A stretch of DNA of 64,000 nt. Origin: Stenotrophomonas acidaminiphila (GTDB lineage Bacteria; Pseudomonadota; Gammaproteobacteria; Xanthomonadales; Xanthomonadaceae). Position numbers and translations under genes: made by a program. How positions within the stretch are numbered: the first letter of the stretch is position 1; each line of letters starts with the position of its first letter. The notes under the pieces were generated by a model. That model was not told the DNA's origin. It did not search any database and saw nothing but the letters and a program-made list of their open reading frames with translations. The DNA lies in the NCBI GenBank assembly GCA_002951995.1, contig CP019797.1:1100501-1164500 (forward strand). Reading direction: 5' to 3'. This document shows positions 28,588 through 36,383 of this stretch, in pieces.

Positions 28588-29631
28588 CGCGGCGCCACGC
28601 ATGGGCTTCTTCGAGCGCTACCTGACCCTGTGGGTGGCGCTCTGCATCGTGGTGGGCACGTTGCTGGGCCACCAGTTGCCTTCCGTTTTCGTGCGCCTGG
28701 GCAGCATCGAATGGGCGCAGGTGAACCTGCCGGTGGCCGCGCTCATCTGGGTGATGATCGTGCCCATGCTGATGAAGGTGGATTTCGGCGCGCTGCGCCA
28801 GGTCGGCCGGCACTGGCGCGGCATCGGCACCACGCTGTTCATCAACTGGGCGGTGAAGCCGTTTTCGATGGCCCTGCTGGGCTGGTTGTTCCTGCGCCAC
28901 GTGTTCGGACCGTGGTTGCCGGCCGACCAGGTGGATTCCTACATCGCCGGCCTGATCCTGCTGGCGGCTGCGCCGTGCACCGCGATGGTGTTCGTGTGGA
29001 GCAACCTGTGCCGCGGCGACGCGGCGTTCACCCTCAGCCAGGTGGCCTTGAACGACGCCATCATGGTGGTGGCGTTCGCGCCGCTGGTCGCGCTGCTGCT
29101 CGGCATTTCCTCGATCACCGTGCCATGGGCCACGCTGGCCATCTCGGTGGGGCTGTACATCGTGGTGCCGGTGATCATCGCCACGTGCCTGCGCGCCTGG
29201 GTGATGCGCAAGGGCGGACAGGCCCGGCTCGACCGCTGGCTGGCCCGGCTCGGCCCGCTGTCGCTGGCGGCGCTGCTGCTGATGCTGGTGCTGCTGTTCG
29301 GCTTCCAGGGCCGGCAGATCCTGGCGCAGCCGCTGGTCATCGCGATGCTGGCGGTGCCCATCCTGATCCAGGTCTACTTCAATTCGGGGCTGGCGTACCT
29401 GCTGAACCGCAAGCTGGGCGTGGCCCATTGCGTGGCCGGTCCGTCGGCGCTGATCGGCGCCAGCAACTTCTTCGAACTGGCGGTGGCCACCGCGGTGAGC
29501 GTGTTCGGCGTGCATTCGGGGCGGCGCTGGCAACGGTGGTCGGCGTGCTGATCGAGGTGCCGGTGATGCTGTCGGTGGTCCACATCGTCAACCGGTCGCG
29601 GGGCTGGTACGAACGACCGGCCGCGCACTGA
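28580..29631 (+). pseudogene. arsB: Arsenite efflux transporter, ACR3 family (frameshifted near the 3' end)
   Basis: The repaired protein is about 350 residues with ten predicted membrane segments. It has [16 protein letters not shown] at the N terminus, and the conserved [18 protein letters not shown] carries the cysteine essential in Acr3 arsenite exporters. The frame breaks at a run of four G (29518-29521) after FGVHSG; adding one G gives [19 protein letters not shown] and a normal C terminus to 29631. I chose GTG at 28580, coupled to the arsC end; an ATG at 28601 is an alternative. The gene symbol arsB is used in many genomes for this non-homologous ACR3 protein. Confidence 0.87.
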
Positions 29632-29677
29632 GGCGCAGCCCACGCCGTGGCCCGGGGCGCGCGCCGCCGCGCCCAGA

Positions 29678-29695
29678 ATGGGGATTTCCCCCGAT
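29678..29695. promoter_or_regulatory. ATsGGG-N6-CCCGAT dyad, site A (P1 peptidase)
   Basis: ATGGGG-ATTTCC-CCCGAT lies 136 bases upstream of the P1 peptidase ATG. After exactly 21 bases comes CAGCAT (29717-29722), a candidate -10. Related dyads with the same downstream spacing occur at 32509 and 36130. Confidence 0.5.
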
Positions 29696-29831
29696 GCGCC
29701 GGCCCCGTTCCGGCGCCAGCATCACAGGCGTCGTGGCCGCCGGAGCGGGCCGCGGCCACGACGCGTGACCGCAGCCGCAGGGCTTGCTGTACCGTGCCGC
29801 CATGTCCCCGTGTCCTGCTGGAGATAGTCGA

Positions 29832-30995
29832 ATGATGAAGCGCTGGTCCCTCCTGCTGCTCGCCCTGGCCGCCGCCGGCGCCACATCCGCCACGCCCGCC
29901 GTCGAACAGCGGCCGCGTGCGCGCGAGGCGGGCGTGGTCATCGGCACGCTGCCGGTCGGGCCGCGCAACGCGATCACCGACGTGGCCGGGGTTGGCGTCG
30001 GCCATGCCACGCTGCGCGAGGGCACGCGCCTGCACACCGGGGTCACCGCGATCCTGCCGCACGCCGGCAACCCGTACCGGCAGCGGGTGCCGGCGGCGAT
30101 CGTGGTCGGCAACGGCTACGGCAAGCTGGCCGGCATCACCCAGGTGCAGGAACTGGGCGAACTGGAAACCCCGATCCTGCTGACCGGCACGCTGAGCACC
30201 TGGAAGGTCGCCGACGCGGCGGTGGACTGGCTGCTGCGCCAGCCGGGCATGGAGCAGGTGCGCTCGATCAACCCGGTGGTGGGCGAAACCAACGATGGTT
30301 ACCTCAGCGACATCCGCGCGCGCCCGCTGACCCCGGCGCTGGTGGAGCGCGCGCTGACCACGGTGTCGCGTGCCGAGGTCGAGGAGGGCGATGTCGGCGC
30401 CGGCGCCGGCACGGTCGCGTTCGGCTGGAAGGGCGGCATCGGCACCAGTTCGCGGCGGTTGCCCGCGGCCGATGGCGGTTACACGGTCGGGGTGCTGGTG
30501 CAGAGCAATTTCGGCGGCGAACTCACCATCGCCGGGGTGCCGGTGTGGAAGGTATTGCCGGATCCGGCGGCGCATGCGCGCAGCGTGGCGGTGCCGCCGC
30601 CGAGCACCGGCGACGGCAGCATCATGATGGTGGTGGCCACCGATGCCCCGCTGGATGCGGCGCAGCTGCAGCGGCTGGCGAAGCGCGCGCTGGTCGGGCT
30701 GGCGCGCACCGGCTCGGTGATGTCCAACGGCTCGGGCGATTACGTCATCGCGTTCTCGACCGCCAGCGAGAACCTGCGCGACCCGGAGGTGGCGGTGCAG
30801 CCGGCGCGCAGCGTGGCCGGCGAAGCCATGTCGCCGCTGTTCCAGGCCGCCGCCGAGGCGACCGAGGAAGCCATCGTCAACTCGCTGTTCCGCGCACACA
30901 CCGTGCACGGGCACCGCGGCACCGCCGCGGCGCTGCCGCTGGCGCCGGTGCTGGAAGCGGTACGACGCGCGCAGGCGGCAGCGGCGCCGCGCTGA
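29832..30995 (+). CDS. P1 family peptidase (DmpA/BapA-type aminopeptidase), exported
   Basis: This N-terminal-nucleophile hydrolase is made as a 387-residue precursor with a signal peptide (WSLLLLALAAAGATSATPA). GDGSIMMVVATDAPL matches the self-cleavage site of DmpA/BapA, with the new N-terminal nucleophile at S263. RNAITDVAGVGVGHATL, VVGETNDGYL and SNGSGDYVIAFST are further family motifs. Members cleave N-terminal D- or beta-amino acids from short peptides. GGAG eight bases before the first of two ATGs fixes the start. A dyad shared with dgcN and a TonB receptor lies upstream, linking it to the peptide and D-glutamate region. Confidence 0.9.
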   Translation: MMKRWSLLLLALAAAGATSATPAVEQRPRAREAGVVIGTLPVGPRNAITDVAGVGVGHATLREGTRLHTGVTAILPHAGNPYRQRVPAAIVVGNGYGKLAGITQVQELGELETPILLTGTLSTWKVADAAVDWLLRQPGMEQVRSINPVVGETNDGYLSDIRARPLTPALVERALTTVSRAEVEEGDVGAGAGTVAFGWKGGIGTSSRRLPAADGGYTVGVLVQSNFGGELTIAGVPVWKVLPDPAAHARSVAVPPPSTGDGSIMMVVATDAPLDAAQLQRLAKRALVGLARTGSVMSNGSGDYVIAFSTASENLRDPEVAVQPARSVAGEAMSPLFQAAAEATEEAIVNSLFRAHTVHGHRGTAAALPLAPVLEAVRRAQAAAAPR

Positions 30996-31283
30996 AGCGT
31001 GCGCCGGGGCCCGCCGCGGCATGCGGCGGCGGGTGGTCGCGACGGTGCCGCCGCCACCGCGGCCACGCTGACCAGACAGCCCTGCCTGCCCGTTGAATGG
31101 CGTCATCCCGCCGCCGGCACGGCGCCGGTGGTCCGGCGATGCGCACCGCGCGCGCCGGGTCCGTCGAGGCCGGTCGGGGATGGTGATCGCGCCATGCGCC
31201 GGGCGCGCGCGGAGTGCGCCCGGTCCGGGCGCGGGTTGTTCAGTCCGTCGGCCGCGGCTCGAACGGCCGCATGCGTCGGCGGC

Positions 31284-32393
31284 TCAGTTCAGCAGCCGCG
31301 CCAACTGCGTGCGGTTGCTCACGTTCAACTTGCGGAAGATCGAGCTGATCTGCGATTCGATGGTCTTGCGCGAACGGCACAGGCGCTCGGCGATGGCGTC
31401 GTTGCGCAGCCCCGAGGCAACCAGCCCGGCGACCTTGCGCTCGCTCGGCGACAGGCACGTGAGCAGGGGCAGGCTGCGCGCGGCAGCGGCGTCGCCGGCG
31501 TCGTCGCCCTCGCCATCGGCAGCCAGGATCAGCAGGTGCTGGGCGTGGCGGAATGAATTGCCGGGCGCCGAACTGATCTCCACGCGCAGGGACTGCTTCG
31601 GGCGCTGCGGATGCGCCACGGTGAAAGTGGCGCGCTGGCCGGCTGCCGCCGCCGTGCCCCCGGCGCCCTCCATCCAGCGCCGCAGCGGCAGTTCGATCGC
31701 ACGCGGCAGGCAACCGTCGCGTTCCGTATCGGTGCTCCAGCGCCGGCAGATGCGCTTGGCCTCGCGCGACATGTACGACGGCACTAGGTTGCCGTCCACC
31801 AGCAACGCGGCCAGCGGCAGCGCGTACAGCAGGTCCTCCACGGCCTTGTGCCGCAGCCGGTCGGATTCGAGCATGCGCACCCGCTGCAGGCTGGCGTCCA
31901 GCAACGGATACAGCTCGGCCAGGAACGCCAGCTCGGCGTCGGACAGCTCGGTATGGGCGGTGAGGATGCGGATGCTCAGTACCGCTTCCAGCCGGGTGCC
32001 GTCCCAGAACGCCAGGTGGATGAACTCGCGCCAGCCCGGCGCCGGGTTCTGCGCCTTGAGTCGTTCCGGCGCCAGCGCGTCCTGCGAGGCAATCTGCGAG
32101 AACGTGTACCAGCGGATCCGCGGATTGGCGTCCAGGTAGGGCGCGGCGACTTCCAGGCTGGTCACCAGGCGTGCCCCGTCGTCGCCGGCGGTGGCCAGGT
32201 GATGCCGGCCCTGCAGCGGCTGGTAGCCGTCGATGTCGAACAGCAGGCTGCACGAATGGCACGGCAGGGCGGCGTTGATCAGTGTCGCGCACGCCTGCCA
32301 CAGCGACGCCATGTCCAGCGCCTTCACCAGCGCCGCGCGCGCGGACGCCAGGCCATCGGCGCGCGCGCAGGGTGGGGCATCGAGCATCAGCAT
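31284..32393 (-). CDS. LuxR-type transcriptional regulator with N-terminal sensor region
   Basis: The 369-residue protein has a C-terminal LuxR/GerE helix-turn-helix (LTCLSPSERKVAGLVASGLRND, then LCRSRKTIESQISSIFRKL). Its first 250 residues look like GAF/PAS-type sensing domains: CSLLFDIDGYQPLQG, an aromatic RIRWYTFSQIA, and a coiled linker LLDASLQRVRMLESDRLRHK before a second domain. There is no receiver aspartate pattern and no clear autoinducer-binding signature. It is divergent from dgcN, with one copy of the ATsGGG-N6-CCCGAT dyad between them. The natural hypothesis is that it activates dgcN-dgcA, the P1 peptidase and the TonB receptor. Confidence 0.8.
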   Translation of the reverse strand: MLMLDAPPCARADGLASARAALVKALDMASLWQACATLINAALPCHSCSLLFDIDGYQPLQGRHHLATAGDDGARLVTSLEVAAPYLDANPRIRWYTFSQIASQDALAPERLKAQNPAPGWREFIHLAFWDGTRLEAVLSIRILTAHTELSDAELAFLAELYPLLDASLQRVRMLESDRLRHKAVEDLLYALPLAALLVDGNLVPSYMSREAKRICRRWSTDTERDGCLPRAIELPLRRWMEGAGGTAAAAGQRATFTVAHPQRPKQSLRVEISSAPGNSFRHAQHLLILAADGEGDDAGDAAAARSLPLLTCLSPSERKVAGLVASGLRNDAIAERLCRSRKTIESQISSIFRKLNVSNRTQLARLLN

Positions 32394-32508
32394 GGCGTCT
32401 CCGGAAGGGCGCGGGCGGCGCGCGGCATCGTGGCTATGTAGCAGTGGCCCGTAGCGCTGGCAAGCGCCGCGCGCCGGCCGCGGCCGGCCGTGGCAGCTGG
32501 CCGGGAAT

Positions 32509-32526
32509 ATGCGGGTTTTTCCCGAT
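32509..32526. promoter_or_regulatory. ATsGGG-N6-CCCGAT dyad, site B (dgcN / luxR)
   Basis: ATGCGG-GTTTTT-CCCGAT lies 113 bases before dgcN and 115 bases before the divergent LuxR-type gene. TCGAAT (32548-32553) follows after 21 bases, the same spacing as at the other two sites. A second, weaker copy (CGGGG-CGTTT-CCCGGTAT) begins immediately downstream. Confidence 0.5.
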
Positions 32527-32591
32527 TCGGGGCGTTTCCCGGTATGGTCGAATGGCGACGATCAGTTCTGGCCCGGGCAAAGGTGGCGACC

Positions 32592-32642
32592 ATGCATTAC
32601 ACGAACGAACGGCAACAGGTGGGAAGCGAGGCCAGGCCATGA
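32592..32642 (+). CDS. Possible 16-residue leader ORF before dgcN
   Basis: ATG at 32592, preceded by AAAGGTGG six bases upstream, opens a 16-codon frame (MHYTNERQQVGSEARP) whose TGA overlaps the dgcN ATG in an ATGA junction. Coupled re-initiation is plausible. No family match can be made for such a short peptide, and it may be chance. Confidence 0.35.
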   Translation: MHYTNERQQVGSEARP

Positions 32643-33661
32643 GCGCGGCCGCCGGCAGGGTGATCCTGCACATGCCCTACCTGTTGTTCCTGGGCGAGGA
32701 AACCAACCCGCTGAAGGCCAAGACCGCCTTCGGCCTGCGCGACTGGAACGCACCGGACTGCATCGGCCAGACGCGGTTGCCCGGCGGCACCATCGACCTC
32801 GGCCTGGCGGAGCTGGACCCGGCCGCCGCGGCCGCGGCCGGCGTACGCTCGCTGGTGATCGGCGTGACCCCGGTCGGCGGGCGCATTCCCGCGCATTGGA
32901 GCCCGCTGTTGATCGCCGCGGTGGAGGCGGGCCTGGACATCGTCAGCGGCCTGCACACGCCGTTGGAATCGGTGCCCGGCCTGGCACAGGCGGCGCTGCG
33001 TTCGGGCGTGCGCCTGGTGGACGTGCGCCGGCCGCCGGACAACCTGCCGCGCGCCACCGGCAAGCGGCGCAGCGGCAAGCGCGTGGCCATGGTCGGTACC
33101 GACTGCGCGCTGGGCAAGAAATACACCGCGCTGGCGCTGGCGCGGGCGATGCGCGGGCAGGGCATCGATGCCGATTTCCGCGCCACCGGCCAGACCGGCA
33201 TCATGATCGCCGGCGCCGGCATCGCGGTGGACGCGGTGATCGCCGATTTCATCGCCGGCGCGGCCGAGTGCATTTCGCCCGACGCCGCGCCCGACCACTG
33301 GGACCTGATCGAAGGCCAGGGCTCGCTGTTCCACCCGGCCTATGCCGGGGTGACCCTGGGCCTGCTGCACGGTTCGCAGGCCGATGGCCTGGTGCTGTGC
33401 CACGACCCGCTGCGCACGCACCTGGTCAGCTGGCCGGATTACCCGGTGCCGGGGCTGGCGGTGGCGCGCGACCTGTACCTGCAGGCCGCGCGCCTGACCA
33501 ACCCCGCCGCGCGCCTGGTCGGGGTGAGCCTGAATACCTCGGCGCTGGATGCCGCCGCCGCGCAGGAGGCCCTGGCGCGTGCCGAGCGCGAGCTGGGCGT
33601 GCCCGCCTTCGACCCGATGCGCAGCGACCTGGGCCGGGTGCTCGCCTCGATCATGGGTTGA
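32639..33661 (+). CDS. dgcN: DUF1611 protein, likely D-glutamate N-acetyltransferase DgcN
   Basis: The 340-residue protein has the two-part DUF1611 layout: an N-terminal Rossmann-like domain (PLKAKTAFGLRDW; VIGVTPVGGRIPAHW; VSGLHTPL) and a C-terminal P-loop domain with AMVGTDCALGKKYTALALAR near 150-169, EGQGSLFHPAYAGVTLGLLHG and VGVSLNTSAL. In Pseudoalteromonas a DUF1611 protein, DgcN, N-acetylates D-glutamate, after which the enolase-superfamily enzyme DgcA racemises the product. Here an enolase-superfamily gene follows within about ten bases, reproducing that pair. GAGG eight bases before the ATG supports the start. The assignment rests on family and pairing. Confidence 0.8.
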   Translation: MSAAAGRVILHMPYLLFLGEETNPLKAKTAFGLRDWNAPDCIGQTRLPGGTIDLGLAELDPAAAAAAGVRSLVIGVTPVGGRIPAHWSPLLIAAVEAGLDIVSGLHTPLESVPGLAQAALRSGVRLVDVRRPPDNLPRATGKRRSGKRVAMVGTDCALGKKYTALALARAMRGQGIDADFRATGQTGIMIAGAGIAVDAVIADFIAGAAECISPDAAPDHWDLIEGQGSLFHPAYAGVTLGLLHGSQADGLVLCHDPLRTHLVSWPDYPVPGLAVARDLYLQAARLTNPAARLVGVSLNTSALDAAAAQEALARAERELGVPAFDPMRSDLGRVLASIMG

Positions 33662-33671
33662 GGGCATGGCC

Positions 33672-34652
33672 ATGCGCACGCTGCATGCCAGGCCGCATGC
33701 CTGGAAACTGAGGGAGCCGTTCGCGATCGCCCGCGGCGTGCGCAGCGAGGCGCGCGTGGTCATCGTCGAACTGCACGAGGACGGCCAGGTCGGCCGTGGC
33801 GAAGCCGGTGGTGTCGGCTATCACGGCGAGACCCCGGAAAGCATGCTCGCGCAGATCGAACAGGTGCGCCCGGCACTGGAGCGCGGCTGCGACCGCCACG
33901 CGCTGCTGCGGCTGCTGCCGGCCGGCGGCGCCCGGCACGCGCTGGACGCCGCGCTGTGGGACCTGGAGGCCAGGCAAAGCGGGGTGCCGGCCTGGACCCG
34001 GGCCGGCATCGCCCATTGGCGGCCGGTCGACAGCGCGGTGACCATCGGCATCCGCGACATCGCCGCCTACGAGGCCGCCGCGCGGGCGCATGCCGCTTAT
34101 CCCTGGCTCAAGGTCAAGGTCGGCAAGGGCTCGCCGGTGGATGCGGTGGCCGCGGTGCGCCGCGGCGCGCCGCGGGCGCGGCTGATCGTCGATGCCAACC
34201 AGTCGTGGAGCGTGGAGGAACTGCGGGCCTACGTGCCGGCGCTGCAGCCATTCGCGGTGGACCTGCTCGAACAGCCGGTCGCGGTGGCCGACAGTGACGG
34301 GCTGCTGGGCTACGACGGCGCGATCCCGGTCTGCGCCGACGAGGCGCTGTCGACGCGCGAGGATCTGCCCGCGCTGGCCGGACGCTACCAGTTCGTCAAC
34401 ATCAAGCTGGACAAGACCGGGGGCCTCACCGCCGCGCTGGAACTGGCCAGCGCCGCGCGCGCGGCCGGGTTCCGGCTGATGGTCGGCTGCATGCTGGGTG
34501 GCTCGGTATCGGTCGCGCCGGGCATGGTGCTGGCGCAGCTGTGCGAGGTCTGCGACCTGGATGGCCCCTGGCTGCAGGCCGAGGACTGGCCGGGCGGCAT
34601 CGTGTACCAGCAGGGCCGCATGTCGATGCCGCAACCGGCGGTATGGGGCTGA
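33672..34652 (+). CDS. dgcA: Enolase-superfamily racemase: N-acetyl-D-glutamate racemase DgcA or L-Ala-D/L-Glu epimerase
   Basis: The 326-residue product has the muconate-lactonising-type barrel with both catalytic lysines (LKVKVGKG, K147-x-K149; VNIKLDKTGG) and the metal ligands in LIVDANQSW, DLLEQPV and VCADEALS. This is the dipeptide epimerase subgroup. With a DUF1611 gene directly upstream, the N-acetyl-D-glutamate racemase DgcA is the best call; L-Ala-D/L-Glu epimerase, used in murein peptide recycling, is the alternative. Either way it handles D-glutamate. I prefer ATG 33672, seven bases after GAGGG; another in-frame ATG at 33666 is too close to it. Confidence 0.8.
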   Translation: MRTLHARPHAWKLREPFAIARGVRSEARVVIVELHEDGQVGRGEAGGVGYHGETPESMLAQIEQVRPALERGCDRHALLRLLPAGGARHALDAALWDLEARQSGVPAWTRAGIAHWRPVDSAVTIGIRDIAAYEAAARAHAAYPWLKVKVGKGSPVDAVAAVRRGAPRARLIVDANQSWSVEELRAYVPALQPFAVDLLEQPVAVADSDGLLGYDGAIPVCADEALSTREDLPALAGRYQFVNIKLDKTGGLTAALELASAARAAGFRLMVGCMLGGSVSVAPGMVLAQLCEVCDLDGPWLQAEDWPGGIVYQQGRMSMPQPAVWG

Positions 34653-34676
34653 GCGCGGGGTGACCGCGACGACCGC

Positions 34677-34706
34677 GCCGGTTGCGGCATGCCCGCAACC
34701 GGCCTT
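34677..34706. terminator. Hairpin between convergent dgcA and serine hydrolase genes
   Basis: An 11-bp perfect stem GCCGGTTGCGG/CCGCAACCGGC with a five-base loop (34677-34703), followed by CTTT, lies between the two stops. It can serve both directions, though the T tract is short. Confidence 0.6.
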
Positions 34707-34729
34707 TGCGGTGCCGCCTCAATGCCGCC

Positions 34730-35881
34730 TCAATCCTGCGCGCTGGACCAGTCGACCGCCGGGTAGCTGCCCGGCCCCATGAACGTGCGCAGCACCTGCT
34801 TGTAGGCGGCCGGTCCGTTCTCGCTGTTGGTGAACAGCACCAGGCTTTCACCGCTGGCCGGGTCGAGCATGAAGAACGCCTTGAAGCCGGGGTTGTCACC
34901 CCAGTGCCAGGCCAGGCGCCGGCCATCGGCGTCCTGCAGTCCGACGCCCAGGCCCCAGGCGATGAACGCATCGGCCGGGCTGGGCGCCGCCGGGTCGTCG
35001 GCATCGCTGGACGGCGCGAACATCAACGCATGCGTGTCCGGGCGCAGGCCTTCGCCGCGGTACAACGCCCGCTGGATGAAGTTGTCGTAGTCCTGGGCGT
35101 TGGTGACCAGCGTCCAGGCGGTGTTCTCCCAGGCGAATATGCGCTCGGGTTCGGCGCTGCCATTCCCTGCATGGCCATTGGCGTTGCGCGCGTGCAGGGC
35201 CGGGTCGGTAAGGTAGCTGCTGCTGGGCATGTCGAACCGCGAGAACACTTCGCGCGCGGCCAGCGCATTCCAGCTGCTGCCGGTGAGGTGCTCAAGCGTG
35301 CGCTGCAGCAGGTAGAAGCCTTCGCCGGAGTAAGCATAGTGCCCGCCCGGTGCGAACTTGCTTTGCAGCGGCGTGTGGTCGATCGCCGGGTTCGACGGCG
35401 ATATCTGCCAGTTGGGCAGGCCGCTGGTGTGGTCGAGCACCATGCGCGTGGTGATCCGCCGCGCCAGCGGGTTGTCCCGGGTCCTGGGCGATTGCCAGTA
35501 GTCCCACAGCGGCTTGTCGAGGTCCAGCTGTCCGGCGTCGACCAGGCGCAGCGCGATGTAGGCGGCGACGACCTTGGACAACGATGCAGCCTGGAACACG
35601 GTGTCGTCGCCGACCGTGGCCGCCGCGCGGGCATCGAGCACGCCATGGCAATACGCCTCGGAGATGCCGTCGCGGGTATGGATCAACTGTGCGCCGGGAA
35701 TGCCATGCGCGCGCATGGCTGCGTCGAACGCGTCGCGCCTGGCCTGCGCGCTGGCCGATGCCGGCGGCGCGCCACAACCGGGCCGGTCGCCGGCGCCGGG
35801 CGCGGCGTGCAGCGCCGGCGTGATGCCGACGGAAACCAGTGCGAGTGCGAGAACGGCCATGCGTGGTGCCTGGATCTTCAT
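34730..35881 (-). CDS. Exported serine hydrolase, class C beta-lactamase family
   Basis: The 383-residue protein has a signal peptide (MAVLALALVSVGITPALHA) and the penicillin-recognising fold: SLSK with the nucleophile S100 and K103, the tyrosine motif HYAYSGEGF, and HWGDNPG in place of the K-T-G box. Relatives include D-aminopeptidases, D-Ala-D-Ala carboxypeptidases and esterases, so a role on D-amino-acid peptides near dgcN-dgcA is attractive but unproved. GGGGAAAAG before the ATG at 35881 decides the start; the frame is open upstream without signal-like sequence. It is divergent from the TonB receptor. Confidence 0.82.
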   Translation of the reverse strand: MKIQAPRMAVLALALVSVGITPALHAAPGAGDRPGCGAPPASASAQARRDAFDAAMRAHGIPGAQLIHTRDGISEAYCHGVLDARAAATVGDDTVFQAASLSKVVAAYIALRLVDAGQLDLDKPLWDYWQSPRTRDNPLARRITTRMVLDHTSGLPNWQISPSNPAIDHTPLQSKFAPGGHYAYSGEGFYLLQRTLEHLTGSSWNALAAREVFSRFDMPSSSYLTDPALHARNANGHAGNGSAEPERIFAWENTAWTLVTNAQDYDNFIQRALYRGEGLRPDTHALMFAPSSDADDPAAPSPADAFIAWGLGVGLQDADGRRLAWHWGDNPGFKAFFMLDPASGESLVLFTNSENGPAAYKQVLRTFMGPGSYPAVDWSSAQD

Positions 35882-36383
35882 CTTTTCCCCGGTCTGTTCG
35901 AGAAGGTGGTGTCCGTCATGCGCGGCGATGTCCGCGGATGCGATCGGCATGGCCAGGCGCAAAGCGCAGCGACGGCACGCGTGCTGTCGCGGCATGCGTC
36001 GACCGCGGCAACGATACCGCATCCACGCGCGCCTGAAGCCACTGCGCGGGCGTCATTTTCAAAGCGGTTTCGTCGTCGCCTCGAACGCGCCGGCGCCACG
36101 TCCGCGGACGCCGCCACGGCATGCGAACAATCGGGGTTTCTCCCGATGCGTGGTCGCGGGCGACGCGCCTAGGATCGCCGTCATGTTCCGGGGAAGCGTG
36201 CCCGCAGGGCCGCCATGCGACCGGAACGTGCCCGGGCCTGGTGCCGCCTATTCCGGTGTTGCGATGCGCAGCGCCGGAGCCCGCCGTCGCGCCCGGAAAA
36301 GGGACAACGCCGTCCTTCGCGACAGATCGCCATCGCCGCAGTGCCTTCCAGCCGAACCACGCCGAGCAACGGGGAGACGAACC
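35882..36383. other. Divergent regulatory region between serine hydrolase and TonB receptor
   Basis: About 500 bases without a recognisable gene. It contains the best copy of the shared dyad (36130-36147) and a -10-like TAGGAT (36169-36174) directed towards the TonB receptor. The leader from there to the receptor ATG would be about 200 bases. The half towards the serine hydrolase shows nothing I can name. Confidence 0.6.
36130..36147. promoter_or_regulatory. ATsGGG-N6-CCCGAT dyad, site C (TonB receptor)
   Basis: ATCGGG-GTTTCT-CCCGAT is a perfect 6-6-6 inverted repeat. TAGGAT at 36169-36174 follows after 21 bases; with a start of transcription near 36181 the dyad centre falls at about -42.5, the usual place for a LuxR-type activator touching the -35 region. 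Confidence 0.6.
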
